A stretch of DNA of 64,000 nt, taken from Trifolium pratense. Lineage: Eukaryota > Streptophyta > Magnoliopsida > Fabales > Fabaceae. Position 1 is the stretch's first letter; each line of letters starts with the position of its first letter. The DNA is taken from contig NC_060061.1 of NCBI RefSeq assembly GCF_020283565.1, forward strand, positions 35,501,362-35,565,361, read 5' to 3'. A model generated the notes under the pieces. The model was given only the letters and a program-made list of their open reading frames with translations, was not told the DNA's origin and searched no databases. Of the stretch, positions 43,770-55,300 are shown piece after piece. A program made the position numbers and the translations under genes.

Positions 43770-44806
43770 TGTTTGAAATTCCTGCCACACAGTGGACAGG
43801 TGTTGATCAAGGTGTATCAACACTTGTCTGTATTAGACAGATGTTGCTAAAGGTGCACCAACACTTGTCTATAAACAGAGCACAGAACATAAAACAATAA
43901 AGTAAATAACACACAAGAGTTGTTAACCCAGTTCAGCCTAACAGCCTACTCTGGGGGATACCAATCCAGGAATGAAGTCCACTATCAGCAGTATTACTTC
44001 GAAGCTAAACTCACCCGTTTACAACTTCTCACTTAATCACTACCCAATGACACTTCTACCTAGGAACTCCTAGATATGAGACCCCATCCCAATTCCCACC
44101 TTAACAACACACTCAGCGTTGTTATAAACTTCAACGATTACAACAGGTGGAGACACACTCCTAAGAAACTAGGATTCACTCTTGCTTAAAAGCTTGCGAG
44201 CAAATCACACAACACAATAGAATAATCTCCGTACTTCAAAGCTTAGGAGAAGTTCACACTTACAACTCAATAACACTCAGGTCCTAAGCTTGCATCAATG
44301 AGATACAAGAAAGGCTCACAATTAACACTCTAAAATCCCTAAAACACACGTTTTGTAAGAACACGATTTTAGATACTTGAAACCATATGCTTGCCTTCGT
44401 ATTTATAGTAGTAGAACGACTTGGGCTTCAAGACACAATTAGGGCTTCTAGAATTGCGGCAGCAGCTGATATATTTTTGAAAATAATAGTTCTATTTTGA
44501 AACACAAAAATATATTTTCCAAAAATATAATTCCTTTAGAAAATATAACTAGGGTTTGGCTGCCTCCTGAAACACATTAAACACGTGCGCCTTCCTCTGT
44601 AAGAAACCTTGAAACAATTCTTCAATCAAATCTTCAAAAGATTGAGTAGAAATTAAAACCCGCTAGCTGGCGCGCACAGTCAGACAGACAGGTGTTGTTC
44701 CAAAGTGTACCCACATTTGTCACAACACTTGGTGTAGGCACATATGTCTCAACACTTGGCTAAAATATGTTTTTGCAAAATGTAGCCAACATACAAAAAC
44801 CCAACA
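43770..44806 (-). repeat. 3' LTR of outer SIRE element
   Basis: On the minus strand it begins TGTTGGGTTTTTGTATG directly after the tract AAAGGGGGAGAT (44807-44818). It contains a TATA-like CTATAAATACG (about 44398-44408). The far end (TTTCAAACA at 43770) is a guess, since no second LTR is available for comparison. The sequence is rich in AACACTTGTC-like phrases. Confidence 0.7.
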
Positions 44807-45415
44807 ATCTCCCCCTTTGGCAAATTTTGGCTAAAACAATATTAGACCAGTATATAGAGAGATACAGTATTACCTTTCCTTCGAGTCAACATGATCACAC
44901 AACTAGGAAAGAAAGTAACACATAATAAAACTACTTCCAAAAGAATTAAGTAGCATCAGAGGCAATGCAACAGCGGAATAAAACCACAACTAGCCTCAAG
45001 GAACAACACATGGGAGAAATAAACTCCCATAGTAGATGCAAAGAAATAGGAGAAATAAACTCCTAATAGTTAAAGCGCATCCATTCATCATAAGAACATC
45101 AGGGAAAAATAAATTCCCATAAACATCTGAGAAAAATAAATTCTCAGTCACAGTTGATAGTGGACTTATTAGTCAGGTGCCATCACATTTGGCACAACAC
45201 TTGTCATCAAACACATTCAGGCGATCGAGAGATATTATCACTCACACTCCCCCTGAATTCATGCATAAAGAATATTCACTACTCCCCCTCAACACATGCA
45301 TATTACTCACACTCCCCCTCAATACGAGCATAGTCATTAGCGCAGAAATAGTCACCAGATGTAAGAACATCTGTCCACACACTTGTCACACACACACACT
45401 ACTCCCCCTTTTTAG
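44807..45415 (-). promoter_or_regulatory. Polypurine tract plus repeated copies, outer element
   Basis: The tract AAAGGGGGAGAT (minus, 44807-44818) abuts the LTR. Further GGGGGAG-type cores occur near 45246, 45281, 45311 and 45401. Multiple tracts of this kind upstream of the 3' LTR are a known trait of Sirevirus-type copia elements. Confidence 0.65.
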
Positions 45416-45599
45416 CCATAATTTTGACAAACACCATGCATAGGAAAACATAGAGTAGCAGACAAGAGAAATATCAGAGTGCACATATTACAGACCATAA
45501 TGCACACACATGTGCTAGAAATCCAGGGCCAAGCCCACAACAGTAACAAAAGAGAAATTCCAAAAGTACATCAGAAAAGCATAAGAAAAACATCAGAAA

Positions 45600-46802
45600 T
45601 CAGATAGAAGAACTTTCATCAGAGTCCTCCATCATATCCTCAGTGTCATCATCAGAGCCACTAGTTTCCACACCTTCTTGTCCATCAGGCTCACCCTCAG
45701 CAATCTCAGCAGCTTCCTCAGCCTTGAGGGCCTCAATCACACGATCTATCTTCAATTTTCTGGCCTCAACTGCTCTACTAGCCTCAGTCAAGTCAGCAAT
45801 CATCTGCTTCCTAGAGAGTACCCCAGCTTGGACAGATGAGCCAACACCTGCTGCAACATTTGTCCCTTCAAGCAGTCTTTTCTCAATGGTCAGCAATCCT
45901 TTCCTTTTACAAGGACTATCAGTAGTCCTCAGAATATCTGGATGCTGCTCAAGGATGATATTACATAACAGAGTGGGAAGGGCTACTGGCTTCTCAACAG
46001 CATAGGTCATATCATGGCTTAATGTTTCATGAAAGAAATATGACCCATAATCAAACTTTGCTTTAGTACCCACAACATAAATGAATTTTCTTAAACCTCT
46101 GGCTACATCACCTGAGTGGGTTGTAGGCACCCAATTGTGTGCAGCAATCCTATTTAAAATATCATAGAATGGAGAGAGAGCAGTTGCAGCCAACTTAGCT
46201 TTGCTAGGCCAAACCTTTATCCTGCCACCTGTGAGGACCTTGCAGACCTCATTATCTGTGACCTTTAGATCAGCCACCTCTTCAGAATTTCTTTGCAGAT
46301 ATTGGTTAATCACTGTTGGTGAGAATTTGACACACTTCCCACGAACAAATACTTGCCTATATTCAGGACTTGCTGGATCATTACAATTGTCAACCACATT
46401 AATCAAGAATTCTTTGACAAGTCTGTCATAGCACTTGTCCAAATCACAGCCAGTCTTCATCAAACCTGCATATTCAATAGCTTCAACAATACTTTGGCAT
46501 TCAAGGATATCTTCTTTTAGATTCCTTTCTAGAGCCAACCTCCTGTGATACACAAACTTCCATCTAGCAGACCCATTCTCCAGATGGAATGACACATTAT
46601 CCAAAGGAGCATAGGGGACAGACTGAGGAACTTTCTTTCTTCCTATACTCTTCCTAGATGTGCTGCCAGATGCAGCAACATCTGTCTCTGGCTCAAACTC
46701 AGAGTCACTAGTTGGTGGAGCTTTCCTTTTCTTAGCTTTTCCTTTCTCCTCAGTTCTAGGAACCACCTTACTCACAGGTTTTGGAGGTCCATATAGGGGC
46801 TT
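45600..46802 (-). pseudogene. Envelope-position ORF of outer element, C-terminal part
   Basis: About 400 codons, read from the inner-element junction to the stop at 45600. It starts with a YGPPKP segment and a Lys-rich stretch. An alpha-helical core follows (WKFVYHRRLALERN, FVRGKCVKFSPTVINQYL, GSYFFHETLSHD) resembling the 'putative plant transposon protein' family. A coiled-coil segment and an acidic tail (SGSDDDTEDMMEDSDESSS) complete it. It was cut from its N-terminal half (59138-59998) by the inner element; the frame continues across the junction once the duplicated TTTAC is discounted. No transmembrane span is seen, so 'envelope' only names the position. Confidence 0.7.
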
Positions 46803-46807
46803 TTTAC
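46803..46807. repeat. Target-site duplication TTTAC, left
   Basis: TTTAC at 46803-46807 is repeated at 59133-59137, directly outside both LTR ends of the inner element. Confidence 0.95.
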
Positions 46808-47931
46808 TGAAGGTGTGAAAACACAAGAAGGGGGGGGGTTGAATTGTGTTTTAGCTAAGTTAAAACTTTTTCAAGTTCTTAACTCAACTACGTTAGCAGC
46901 GGAAAAGTAACACAATAAATAACAAGTTAAGGAGATAGAGAGAGAGATCACACAAGCAATTTATACTGGTTCCTCTCACAAAACGAGAGTAGTCCAGTCC
47001 CCTTGCACTTCCAAGGGAGTTCACTATAATCACACAAGATTACACCTGCTCAAGCACACAAGCAAGAGACTTCACAACTATGCTCAAGCACACAAGCTTA
47101 AGACTTCACACTTAAACACACAAGTTTAAGTTACACACTTAAGCACACAAGCTTAAGTTTCCTCAAGTAATGGTAAAGTATATAAAAATATACAAATGCT
47201 CTTAGATGAACCTAAGGTGAGCAAATACAAATAGTACAGAGTATTTGACTAAAGTGCAAAAACACTTGAGAAAGGTTCAGAGCTTGTATATCACAGAGTT
47301 CAGAGTTTGTTCAGCGCACGTTCAATTCTTGATAATTATTATTTTGTTGCAGCTGATCCTTCAAGTATATATACCACTAGAAAAGAGTCGTTGCAAAGGA
47401 GCCGTTGGAGTTGATAACCTTTTGTCTTCAAGCAGTCTGTCTTGATGCAGTTTGGTTGTATCCAAAACTAAGAAAGAGTTTCAGTTACTTTGACTACTGC
47501 AGAGTGGACTTTCCTTATTCAGCTAACAAAACTGAAGACCCACGTTCTCAAGATAGGACAGACAAAACAGAGATAGCTGAGCTGATCAGACTTGAAAGGT
47601 CCTTTTCTTCATTGGTAGAAGAGTTGACTAGTAAAGAGAATCTTCACAGCTTTCAAAGAGATCTTCAGAGTTTGATGAAGCTCGTAGACAGACAAGAAGT
47701 ACTGAAGTCTTCATCCTCTGAACGTTGTAACCTCTGAAGTCCAACATCTTCTGAGCGCTTGTGAACTTCTGAATTCACATCCTCTGAACTTCACTCAGAG
47801 CTTATATGATGCTTATATCTGCGCACTTAAAATAAATTTTTAGTCCTTCCAATTGTTTATTAATACTTTGTTATCATCAAAACCTTTATAGATTTAGGGG
47901 CAAACATTTTTAAATCAATTTTGTTCCAACA
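46808..47931 (-). repeat. 3' LTR of inner element
   Basis: 1124 bp. Minus-strand ends are TGTTGGAAC...CACCTTCA. It contains a TATA-like GTATATATAC (47364-47373) and an AAGCTTAAGTGTGTAA-type repeat cluster. Compared with the 5' LTR I find only a poly-G run difference (9 versus 14), which fully accounts for the 5-bp length difference. Confidence 0.93.
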
Positions 47932-48376
47932 ATCTCCCCCTTTTTGATGATGACAAACATAAGTATTAATTGACAATTGTTGTTAAATTAACTTATCATG
48001 TTTCTCTTAGGTTTATGAGGTTTGCAAGCTCCCCCTAAGATTGATACTCCATAAAGTCTGAACTTTATGTTTTATCCATGATATTTTAATTTAGTATAAG
48101 ATTAAGATGTTTTGAAATAAAACAAATTTCATATCTTTCTTCAGAGTGAGAGGTTTGCAAGCTCTCCCCCTAAGTCTCATAAGGCTAAGTTAAGATTGCA
48201 CTCTTAACTTATCCTTACTTATGAAATTTATTTCAGTTTCAACTAACTTAGTCTCCGCATTGAAATACGTAAGACAACTTAAAAGAAACAACTTTTAATT
48301 TAACAGATAAAAGCGAGATAAAAGGCGTGGTTTCAGTTTTGGAACATATCAATTAATGCGTAACTACTCCCCCTTT
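47932..48376 (-). promoter_or_regulatory. Polypurine tract plus repeated copies, inner element
   Basis: The tract AAAAAGGGGGAGAT (47932-47945) abuts the 3' LTR. AGGGGGA cores recur near 48031, 48166 and 48368 on the minus strand, each followed by CTTGCAAACCTC-like or similar text. This is the multiple-tract signature of Sireviruses. Confidence 0.65.
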
Positions 48377-48490
48377 TGTCATTATCAAAAAGTAAAACAA
48401 AGTTATAAAACCAAGACAGTCAAAGAAGAAAGAGTGGTTGTTACAAAGGTGAATTAATTTCAAAAACAAAAACCAACGCGCTCAAGGGTT

Positions 48491-48498
48491 TATAAAAA
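48491..48498 (+). promoter_or_regulatory. TATA box of antisense small ORF in inner element
   Basis: TATAAAAA begins 21 bp before ATG 48512. A start site 25-35 bp downstream of it would fall after that ATG, so translation may begin at the next in-frame ATG (48569). Confidence 0.45.
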
Positions 48499-48511
48499 GG
48501 AACAAGTTAAC

Positions 48512-48877
48512 ATGCCTGCTTCACGTAAAAACAAGAAGAAACAAGTGAAGCAAGAGAAGGTTGGAATAATGAAAAGATTCAGTTTACGCATCGCAGATTT
48601 TAAGAGAAGGAAAGAAGACGAAAAACGCGAAGACGATGAGAAGAAGAAAAAAGATAACAAGAAACCACAAGATGCTGAGATAATAATCATCTCATCAGAC
48701 TCTGAAGCTGAAGAGAATGAAGATGATGCTGACTATGTGGAGTTCTTGGCTAGCTATGTTCCAGAAGAGGAACAAGAAGAAGAAGAACAAGTGCAAAACC
48801 CAGATCCCATTGAAATATCATCAGAGGATGCTGAGGAGAAATCAGAGATTTCTTCTGAGTTTTATCCATCTGATTAG
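48512..48877 (+). CDS. Antisense small acidic protein of SIRE element with SIM-like motif
   Basis: A 121-residue ORF opposite to gag-pol, between the envelope-position ORF and the 3' LTR. Residues 1-52 are strongly basic (nuclear-signal-like). Residues 56-65 (EIIIISSDSE) fit a SUMO-interacting motif: four aliphatic residues, then Ser/acidic. Residues 74-86 read DYVEFLASYVPEE. The tail is Glu-rich with a second short IEISSED core and ends PSD. The Tat antisense ORF at 14254 has the same motif order and ending. AATAAA at 48936 lies 59 bp after the stop. An alternative start is Met20 (48569). Function unknown. Confidence 0.65.
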   Translation: MPASRKNKKKQVKQEKVGIMKRFSLRIADFKRRKEDEKREDDEKKKKDNKKPQDAEIIIISSDSEAEENEDDADYVEFLASYVPEEEQEEEEQVQNPDPIEISSEDAEEKSEISSEFYPSD

Positions 48878-48935
48878 GATTAGGTTGTCTTTTTCTTTTT
48901 CTTTTTACCAATGTACTCTACATTATCAGATCATT

Positions 48936-48941
48936 AATAAA
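48936..48941 (+). terminator. Poly(A) signal for antisense small ORF
   Basis: AATAAA 59 bp downstream of the 121-aa ORF in the same sense, before the end of the opposing 922-aa ORF at 49156. Confidence 0.5.
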
Positions 48942-49155
48942 AATTTTCGTTTTTAAAAGCATCTTGTGTTCTTGTGTTCTTATTTATCAAGAAAATATAG
49001 ATATCAAGTGGACATAAAATAAGTAATCAATCAAAACATAAACAAAATCTTGAAATAGATAAACCAGAAAAAGTGTTCAGAAGGTAAACAAGGAAATAAG
49101 CATGACAAAATAAGCAAGCAAAACATAAAAATATGAAGAAAATGTGCATAGAATC

Positions 49156-51924
49156 CTAGGGTTTCTTAAGAAAGGCTAAGAGTTGGTCAAATTTATCATT
49201 CAAAGATCCCACATTGGAAACTAAACCATCCACCTTGGTTTCCAATGTCTCTTGAGCAACTCTTTGACGTTCTAGACCTTCTTGCTGTTCCCTCAGGGCT
49301 TCTTGAAAAATCTGCAACTGATCTGCCATAGCAGGAGCTTGATCTTCAATCACAGGTTCTGGTTCTTCAATCAAAGGTGCCTTGCCTTTATCAGAGGGTT
49401 CACTTTCCTCTGGATAGTCTATCATCAGCACATCCTCTTGATCCTGAGAGGCAAGCACATCCAGTACATCCTCTTCTGTGGTATCTTCATTATGTACCTC
49501 ATTTGCTAACTCAGCAACTCTAGCAGCAGCTTCTTCCAGACGTGCAGTCTCAATCCTTTGATCCTCAAGACGTTGCAGAAGAGTAGAATCAACCCAGCAA
49601 TCTTTGAATTCAGACATACGCCTCACAGCAGCAGCTATAGCAACAAGCTTAGCACGCTCATGCTCTTCATGATTGAATGGCGTTAACCTTTTCAACTCAG
49701 CCCTAGCCAGACTGTCCCTCATGAGGCTTATACCTTCCAGATCCCGCTTACCAATAACAGCCTTAACCTTTGCAGCAGCAACATCCAAAGCATTGCAAAT
49801 CCTTGCCTTAATGCTTGATACTTCGAGATCCACATCAGAAGGACAAACTAAGAACCTGTCCTTTATTGTAGATAATCTAAGCAAGTCTTCATGAAATTGA
49901 GTGGATAGATTACTAAAAGTGTTGGATGATGAGGGTGAAGGATTGGGAATGGTAGAGAGAGTAGGTATTTCAGGAGTAGGGTTGTCAATAATCACAACTT
50001 CTACCTCTGAAGGCTTGGGAGCACAAGTGTGAATACGCTCAGGAGAAGCATGTTCAGCACTTGGGTTAGGATGGGGTTCAGGGGTTGGTTCAGATGATGA
50101 GATGTCAGAAGTGGATTCAGGGTGAACATGTTCAGGAGATGGTTCAGGAGATTTATGTTCAGGAGTTGGTTTAGGAGCAATTTGTTCAGGGGTTGGTTCA
50201 GGAGATTTGTGTGCAGGGGTTGGTTCAGGAGGTGGAGAGGATTGTTTTGTGGGAGAGGTTGGTTTAGTGACAGGAATATCTGGTTGAGGTTCAGATGGTG
50301 GAATGTCAGGTTGAGGTTCAGGTTGAGGTGATGTAGGTTTTGGAGGTGAGCTAGATTTGTGTTGAGTTTCATGAGAAAAAGGGTGATTATTAAGAGGGTC
50401 AGGGCTCAGATGTTTTTCAAGTTCAGATAGGGGGTTATCAGAGGTTGAAATATCAGAGGTTGGTAAGATGGTTTTGAGTGGTTTGGTGTAACCTAATCCA
50501 ATCTCATTTTCATTAAAGACATACTTAGAAGATTTACCTTTATCTTTGGAAATAGGAGCAGGCCTTTTCCTCAAACGAGCAGCAAGAGTCTCCTCATCAG
50601 ATTCAGTCTCATCTTCTGACGTAGATCCTTCAGATGAACTGTCTGAACTATCTTCCTCAATAACAATAGGCTTTTTAGAAGCTCCCTCAGCAGCCTTGTT
50701 TGCAGTTTCTTCATGCTTCCTCTTAGTTCTCTGTTCAGCCATAGATTGCTCAACCTTAACCTTCTTCTGAGCAAGAAGATCTGGCTTAACTTGCTCATCC
50801 TGAGAATCAGCTTTTCTCTTTGGTTTCCTCTTAGGGTTATACAGATTGACAGGAGCAGGAGGAATCATACTCCTATCAACAACAAAACCTTCTTGTCTGA
50901 GCACTTCCAAGTAGCCTTGAATTACATGCTCAGCATCAGCTTCAGATATAAGTGGATAGCCTGCGACATACAGACGATCCTCAAGCCTAACAGTGAACTC
51001 TTGTGGGGGAGCAACAGGCTTAGATGCAATCAAACGCATCTTGGACAGAAAGTTAGCGTTCAGAATTTCTGGATAGAACCTCTTCTCAACCAATTCAGGG
51101 TGGAATTTCCTCAAGTTCTGAACAACATGACCTTGATGCAGAAGGTCAGACAACAGCCTAGGATAAACTATAGTAGTTTTCCTCTGAGATTTACTTGCAA
51201 AAATGGCTTCACAAAAACGTTCAAAAAAGTAATCTCCAAGATTAACCTTCTTTTCAGTCAGAAGAAAATACAGCAGATGACGATGAGTCCAGGAGATAGT
51301 ATCAGTCCCACCAACCCTTGGACTGATAGCTGCTAGGATGATCTTGAAAAGAACTCTACATTCATCAGTCAGACCCTTTACTTTCCCTTTTAAAGAGAAA
51401 TCTGTGCAAATGAGATGCAGAAGATCATCCCTGTATCTTGTATCCTTTTCAAACACATCTAACTCTATCCCAGAGTTAGGTAGACCAAGAAGAGCATTGA
51501 AATGAATAGGCGAGATTGCCATGTTCATCCCACAGATATTTGACCTAATCTGTACACCTGTATAATCCAGCAAACCCATTTCCTTCCTAGTTTTACCTTT
51601 CAGACTAGGATCTCTTTCTATTGCAGCAAGCTCTTCCTTCTTAGCTTCATGTTTATCAAACACCTTTGCTTTCATCCAGAATTTCTTCAACAAATCTGGA
51701 TAAATGGGACCATTAAGCATGTCGAAGTACTTATCCCATCCCTGGGCGATAAAGTACTTTTTAACATCAAACCCATTCGCTTGTAGACCATCGAAATCAA
51801 CCATCTTCTCTGAAAGAAAAGTAAGTTCAGATTCTGGGAATTCCATCTCATTCCCAACAATCTGAAGATTCTTGAATATGAACGGTGGAATCCTTTTTGA
51901 AGAAGAAGACGAAGCACCAGCCAT
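49156..51924 (-). CDS. Envelope-position protein of inner SIRE element (922 aa)
   Basis: The ORF starts at ATG 51924, 451 bp after the pol stop. Residues 1-350 are an alpha-helical domain (QGWDKYFDM, GMNMAISPIHFNALLGLP, WTHRHLLYFLL) of the type called 'putative plant transposon protein'. Residues 364-415 are basic with KRKPKRK (nuclear-signal-like). Residues 419-446 are IVIEED plus an acidic Ser run. Residues 505-640 are proline-rich repeats built on PTPEHKSPEP. Residue 642 onward has EVVIID, and 670-922 is coiled coil. No signal peptide or clear membrane span is present, so an envelope role is unsupported. SIRE1 relatives have a sense-strand ORF in this position. No stop or frameshift interrupts it. 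Confidence 0.8.
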   Translation of the reverse strand: MAGASSSSSKRIPPFIFKNLQIVGNEMEFPESELTFLSEKMVDFDGLQANGFDVKKYFIAQGWDKYFDMLNGPIYPDLLKKFWMKAKVFDKHEAKKEELAAIERDPSLKGKTRKEMGLLDYTGVQIRSNICGMNMAISPIHFNALLGLPNSGIELDVFEKDTRYRDDLLHLICTDFSLKGKVKGLTDECRVLFKIILAAISPRVGGTDTISWTHRHLLYFLLTEKKVNLGDYFFERFCEAIFASKSQRKTTIVYPRLLSDLLHQGHVVQNLRKFHPELVEKRFYPEILNANFLSKMRLIASKPVAPPQEFTVRLEDRLYVAGYPLISEADAEHVIQGYLEVLRQEGFVVDRSMIPPAPVNLYNPKRKPKRKADSQDEQVKPDLLAQKKVKVEQSMAEQRTKRKHEETANKAAEGASKKPIVIEEDSSDSSSEGSTSEDETESDEETLAARLRKRPAPISKDKGKSSKYVFNENEIGLGYTKPLKTILPTSDISTSDNPLSELEKHLSPDPLNNHPFSHETQHKSSSPPKPTSPQPEPQPDIPPSEPQPDIPVTKPTSPTKQSSPPPEPTPAHKSPEPTPEQIAPKPTPEHKSPEPSPEHVHPESTSDISSSEPTPEPHPNPSAEHASPERIHTCAPKPSEVEVVIIDNPTPEIPTLSTIPNPSPSSSNTFSNLSTQFHEDLLRLSTIKDRFLVCPSDVDLEVSSIKARICNALDVAAAKVKAVIGKRDLEGISLMRDSLARAELKRLTPFNHEEHERAKLVAIAAAVRRMSEFKDCWVDSTLLQRLEDQRIETARLEEAAARVAELANEVHNEDTTEEDVLDVLASQDQEDVLMIDYPEESEPSDKGKAPLIEEPEPVIEDQAPAMADQLQIFQEALREQQEGLERQRVAQETLETKVDGLVSNVGSLNDKFDQLLAFLKKP

Positions 51925-52375
51925 TGTTGGAGATTAGGGTAAGGTTTGGAAGACTAACGAGAGAGAAAGAAATTGTGTTGGAGGTTTAGAGAGAATATGA
52001 AAGTGTAGGTTGTGAAAGTGAATAGTGTGCAAGTGTATTGTGTAAGTTTATTTAAATGAGTACAGTTAACACGAAAATAGCAAATTTGGGAAGTTACGCT
52101 AATTGACAAAAAGTTGAATACCAAAAATCATCATTAACCACCCACTACCTGACACACGTAGACCACGTGCAGAAAATTTACTCGGTAACTGCTATTTTAA
52201 TGGACAACTGTTCAGCAGTGAATACTGAACGTTTCCCACTAAAATAATTCAGAGCCTCTGAGTTATTTAAAATTCTCTATCAGAGTCAAGTACTTCAGAG
52301 CTTGTGTTTCAGATGTTCTGAATCATAAGTTCTGATATACATAACTTCTTACACTTTAATTGCCAAAAAAAATTT
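51925..52375 (-). other. Pol to envelope-position ORF spacer
   Basis: 451 bp without ORF. It might hold the leader or a splice acceptor for a subgenomic RNA, but no signal stands out. Confidence 0.5.
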
Positions 52376-55300
52376 TCATTCAGAGATTGAAAACATGTTC
52401 AGATGTTTCTTTATAAAATCAAATCTTTCAACAGATAAGGCTTTAGTAAATATATCAGCCCATTGATTTTCAGTATCAACAAACTGAATATCTATAATGC
52501 CTCTCTGAACATAATCTCTGATAAAATGGTGTTTAATTTCAATATGTTTGGCTCTAGAGTGTAGGATAGGATTTTTAGATAAATGAATGGCTGCAGTATT
52601 ATCACAATATAAAGGAATATTGTTACTGCTTACCTGATAATCTTCTAACTGGTATTTTAGCCAGAGTAGTTGTGTGCAACACTTAGCTGCTGAAATGTAT
52701 TCTGCTTCTGCTGTAGACAAAGCTATAGTAGTTTGTCTCTTACTAGCCCAGGAGATAAGGTTTTCACCAACAAATTGACAATTGCCACTTGTGGATTTTC
52801 TTTCAATTTTATCTCCAGCATAGTCAGCATCACAGAATCCATTTAGCACATAATCATTGGATTTCTTATAGAGAAGTCCAAGATTAGTTGTTCCTTTCAG
52901 ATACCTAAAGATTCTCTTTACAGCTGTAAGATGAGATTCTCTAGGATCTGACTGGAATCTTGCACATAAGCAAACACTGAATAAAATATCTGGTCTAGAG
53001 GCTGTCAGATAGAGTAAAGAACCAATCATACCTCTGTAGATCTTTTGATCTACCTTTCCTTCATCATCTGACTTGCCCATGTTGGTAGTTGGATGCATAG
53101 GAGTATTCATTATCTTGCAGTCATCTAAATTGAATTTCTTCAGAAGTTCTTTAGTGTATTTTGATTGATGAACATAAGTTCCTTCCTTCTTCTGATTGAT
53201 TTGAATTCCAAGAAAGAACTTCAACTCTCCCATCATGCTCATTTCAAATTCATCCTGCATTATCTTAGAAAAACTCTTGCACAAAGCAGCATTAGTTGAA
53301 CCAAAAATAATATCATCAACATAAATTTGAATGATTAAGATGTCTTCTTTGGTTGTCTTTCTAAAGAGTGTGCAGTCAACCTTTCCTTTCTCAAAACCTT
53401 TTTCAAGAAGGAAATTACTGAGTCTGTCATACCAAGCTCTTGGAGCTTGTTTCAGACCATACAGTGATTTCTTCAGTTTAAAAACATGTTCAGGGTTTGA
53501 GACATCTTCAAAACCAGGAGGTTGCTTAACATACACTTCTTCAGAAATAAAACCATTTAAGAAGGCACTTTTAACATCCATTTGATATAAGGTTATTCCA
53601 TGATTAACAGCATAAGATAGAAGTAACCTGATAGCTTCAAGTCTAGCAACTGGTGCAAAGGTTTCAGTATAGTCAATCCCCTCTTGTTGACTATAACCTT
53701 GTGCAACCAATCTAGCCTTGTTCCTTACCACTTCACCTTGTTCATTCAGCTTGTTTCTGAATACCCATTTTGTTCCAATAATGTTCTTGTGTGAAGGTTT
53801 AGGCACTAGAGTCCATACATCATTCCTTTGGAATTGATTCAGCTCTTCTTGCATTGCTACAATCCAAGCATCATCCTTCAGAGCTTCATCAATCTTTGAA
53901 GGTTCCATCATTGAGATAAGACCAACTAATGATTCCTCATTTCTCAGTTGAGATCTTGTCTTTCTTGGACTATCCTTGTTGCCTAAGATCAGTTCCTCTG
54001 GATGTGATGACTTGTATTTGAAAGTATTTCTTGGGGGCTCATCATCTTCAGACTCATCAACATCAGGTTCAGCAGATGCTTCTGTTCTTGGTTGTTCAGA
54101 GTCTGTAGGAACTATTGTGTTCAGAGGTACTTCAGAGAATGGATGTTCTGAGTAGTTTGGAATATCTGAATATTGATCCTCTGATACCTGAAATCTAGAT
54201 AAACCTTCCACAAGCTCTGACACTTGGTCAGGCTCTTTGTCATCAAATTTGACATGCATACTTTCTTCCACAGTGTGTGTTTCAGAAATATATAGTCTGT
54301 ATGCTTTTGAGCGTTCAGAATATCCTATAAAGATACCCTTATAACCTCTAGCATCAAATTTCTTTAGATGGACTTTGTTATTTAAGATGTAACACGTACA
54401 TCCAAACTGATGAAAATAAGAAATATCAGGTTTTCTTCCTTTGAACAATTCATAAGCAGTTTTGTTCAACTTAGATCTGATATAGATTCTATTTGGAACA
54501 TAACATGCTGTGTTTACAGCTTCTGCCCATAAAAACTTTGCTACATTTGTTTCATGCATCATGGTTCTGGCCATTTCTTGCAGAGTTCTATTCTTCCTTT
54601 CTACAACCCCATTTTGTTGAGGAGTTCTAGGAGAAGAGAATTCATGCAGAATGCCAAATTTTTCACAAAAGTTTTCAAAAGGTTCATTTTCAAATTCTCC
54701 ACCATGATCACTTCTAACTTTTAAAATAGTGTAGCCTTTTTCATTTTGAATTTGTTTGCAGAAGATGCTAAACTCATCATAAGCTTCATCTTTTGTTCTT
54801 AGGAATTTTACCCAGGTCCATCTACTGTAATCATCAACAATCACTAATCCATACTTCTTTCCATTGATTGAAGCAGTGTTAACTGGTCCAAAAAGATCAA
54901 TGTGAAGAAGTTCCAATGGTCTTGAGGTAGAGACAATGTTCTTAGGTTTAAAAGATGACTTTGTAATCTTTCCTTTTTGACATGAACCACAAAGTGTGTT
55001 TGAGTGATATTTAATTTTAGGTAAACCTCTGACAAGGTCAAGCTTACTAAGCTTAGAGATTAACCTCCAGTTAGCATGGCCTAACCTCTTATGCCAGATC
55101 CATTTTTCTTCACTCAAGGTCAAAAGACACATCACTTTTTGTTCATTCAAATCAGAAAGATTAATTTTATAAACATTGTTCTTTCTCAGACCTTTGAAAA
55201 TCATGGTGTTATCAGATTGTTTAGACACAGTACATGATTCCTTATTAAAGACAACTACATAACCATTGTCGCAAAATTGACTTATGCTCAATAGATTATG

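Noticed and set aside
45177..45443. Possible antisense ORF in the outer SIRE element at the place of the inner element's small ORF
   Set aside because: The 88-aa frame lacks both motifs, spans the repeated polypurine tracts and has no TATA box; I see no outer counterpart of the small acidic gene.
47245..47737. 66-aa and 110-aa ORFs repeated at 58446-58938
   Set aside because: LTR-internal frames in the SIRE element; they have no domain and are copied only with the LTR.
50001..50372. Leu/Asn/Pro-rich minus-strand ORF and its plus-strand mirror at 50122
   Set aside because: Shadows of the proline-rich repeat of the 922-aa ORF.
49156..51924. True viral envelope glycoprotein
   Set aside because: No signal peptide, membrane span or glycoprotein Cys pattern; the protein is helical, proline-rich and coiled-coil with basic, nuclear-signal-like stretches. 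Only its position matches the envelope-like ORF of SIRE elements.
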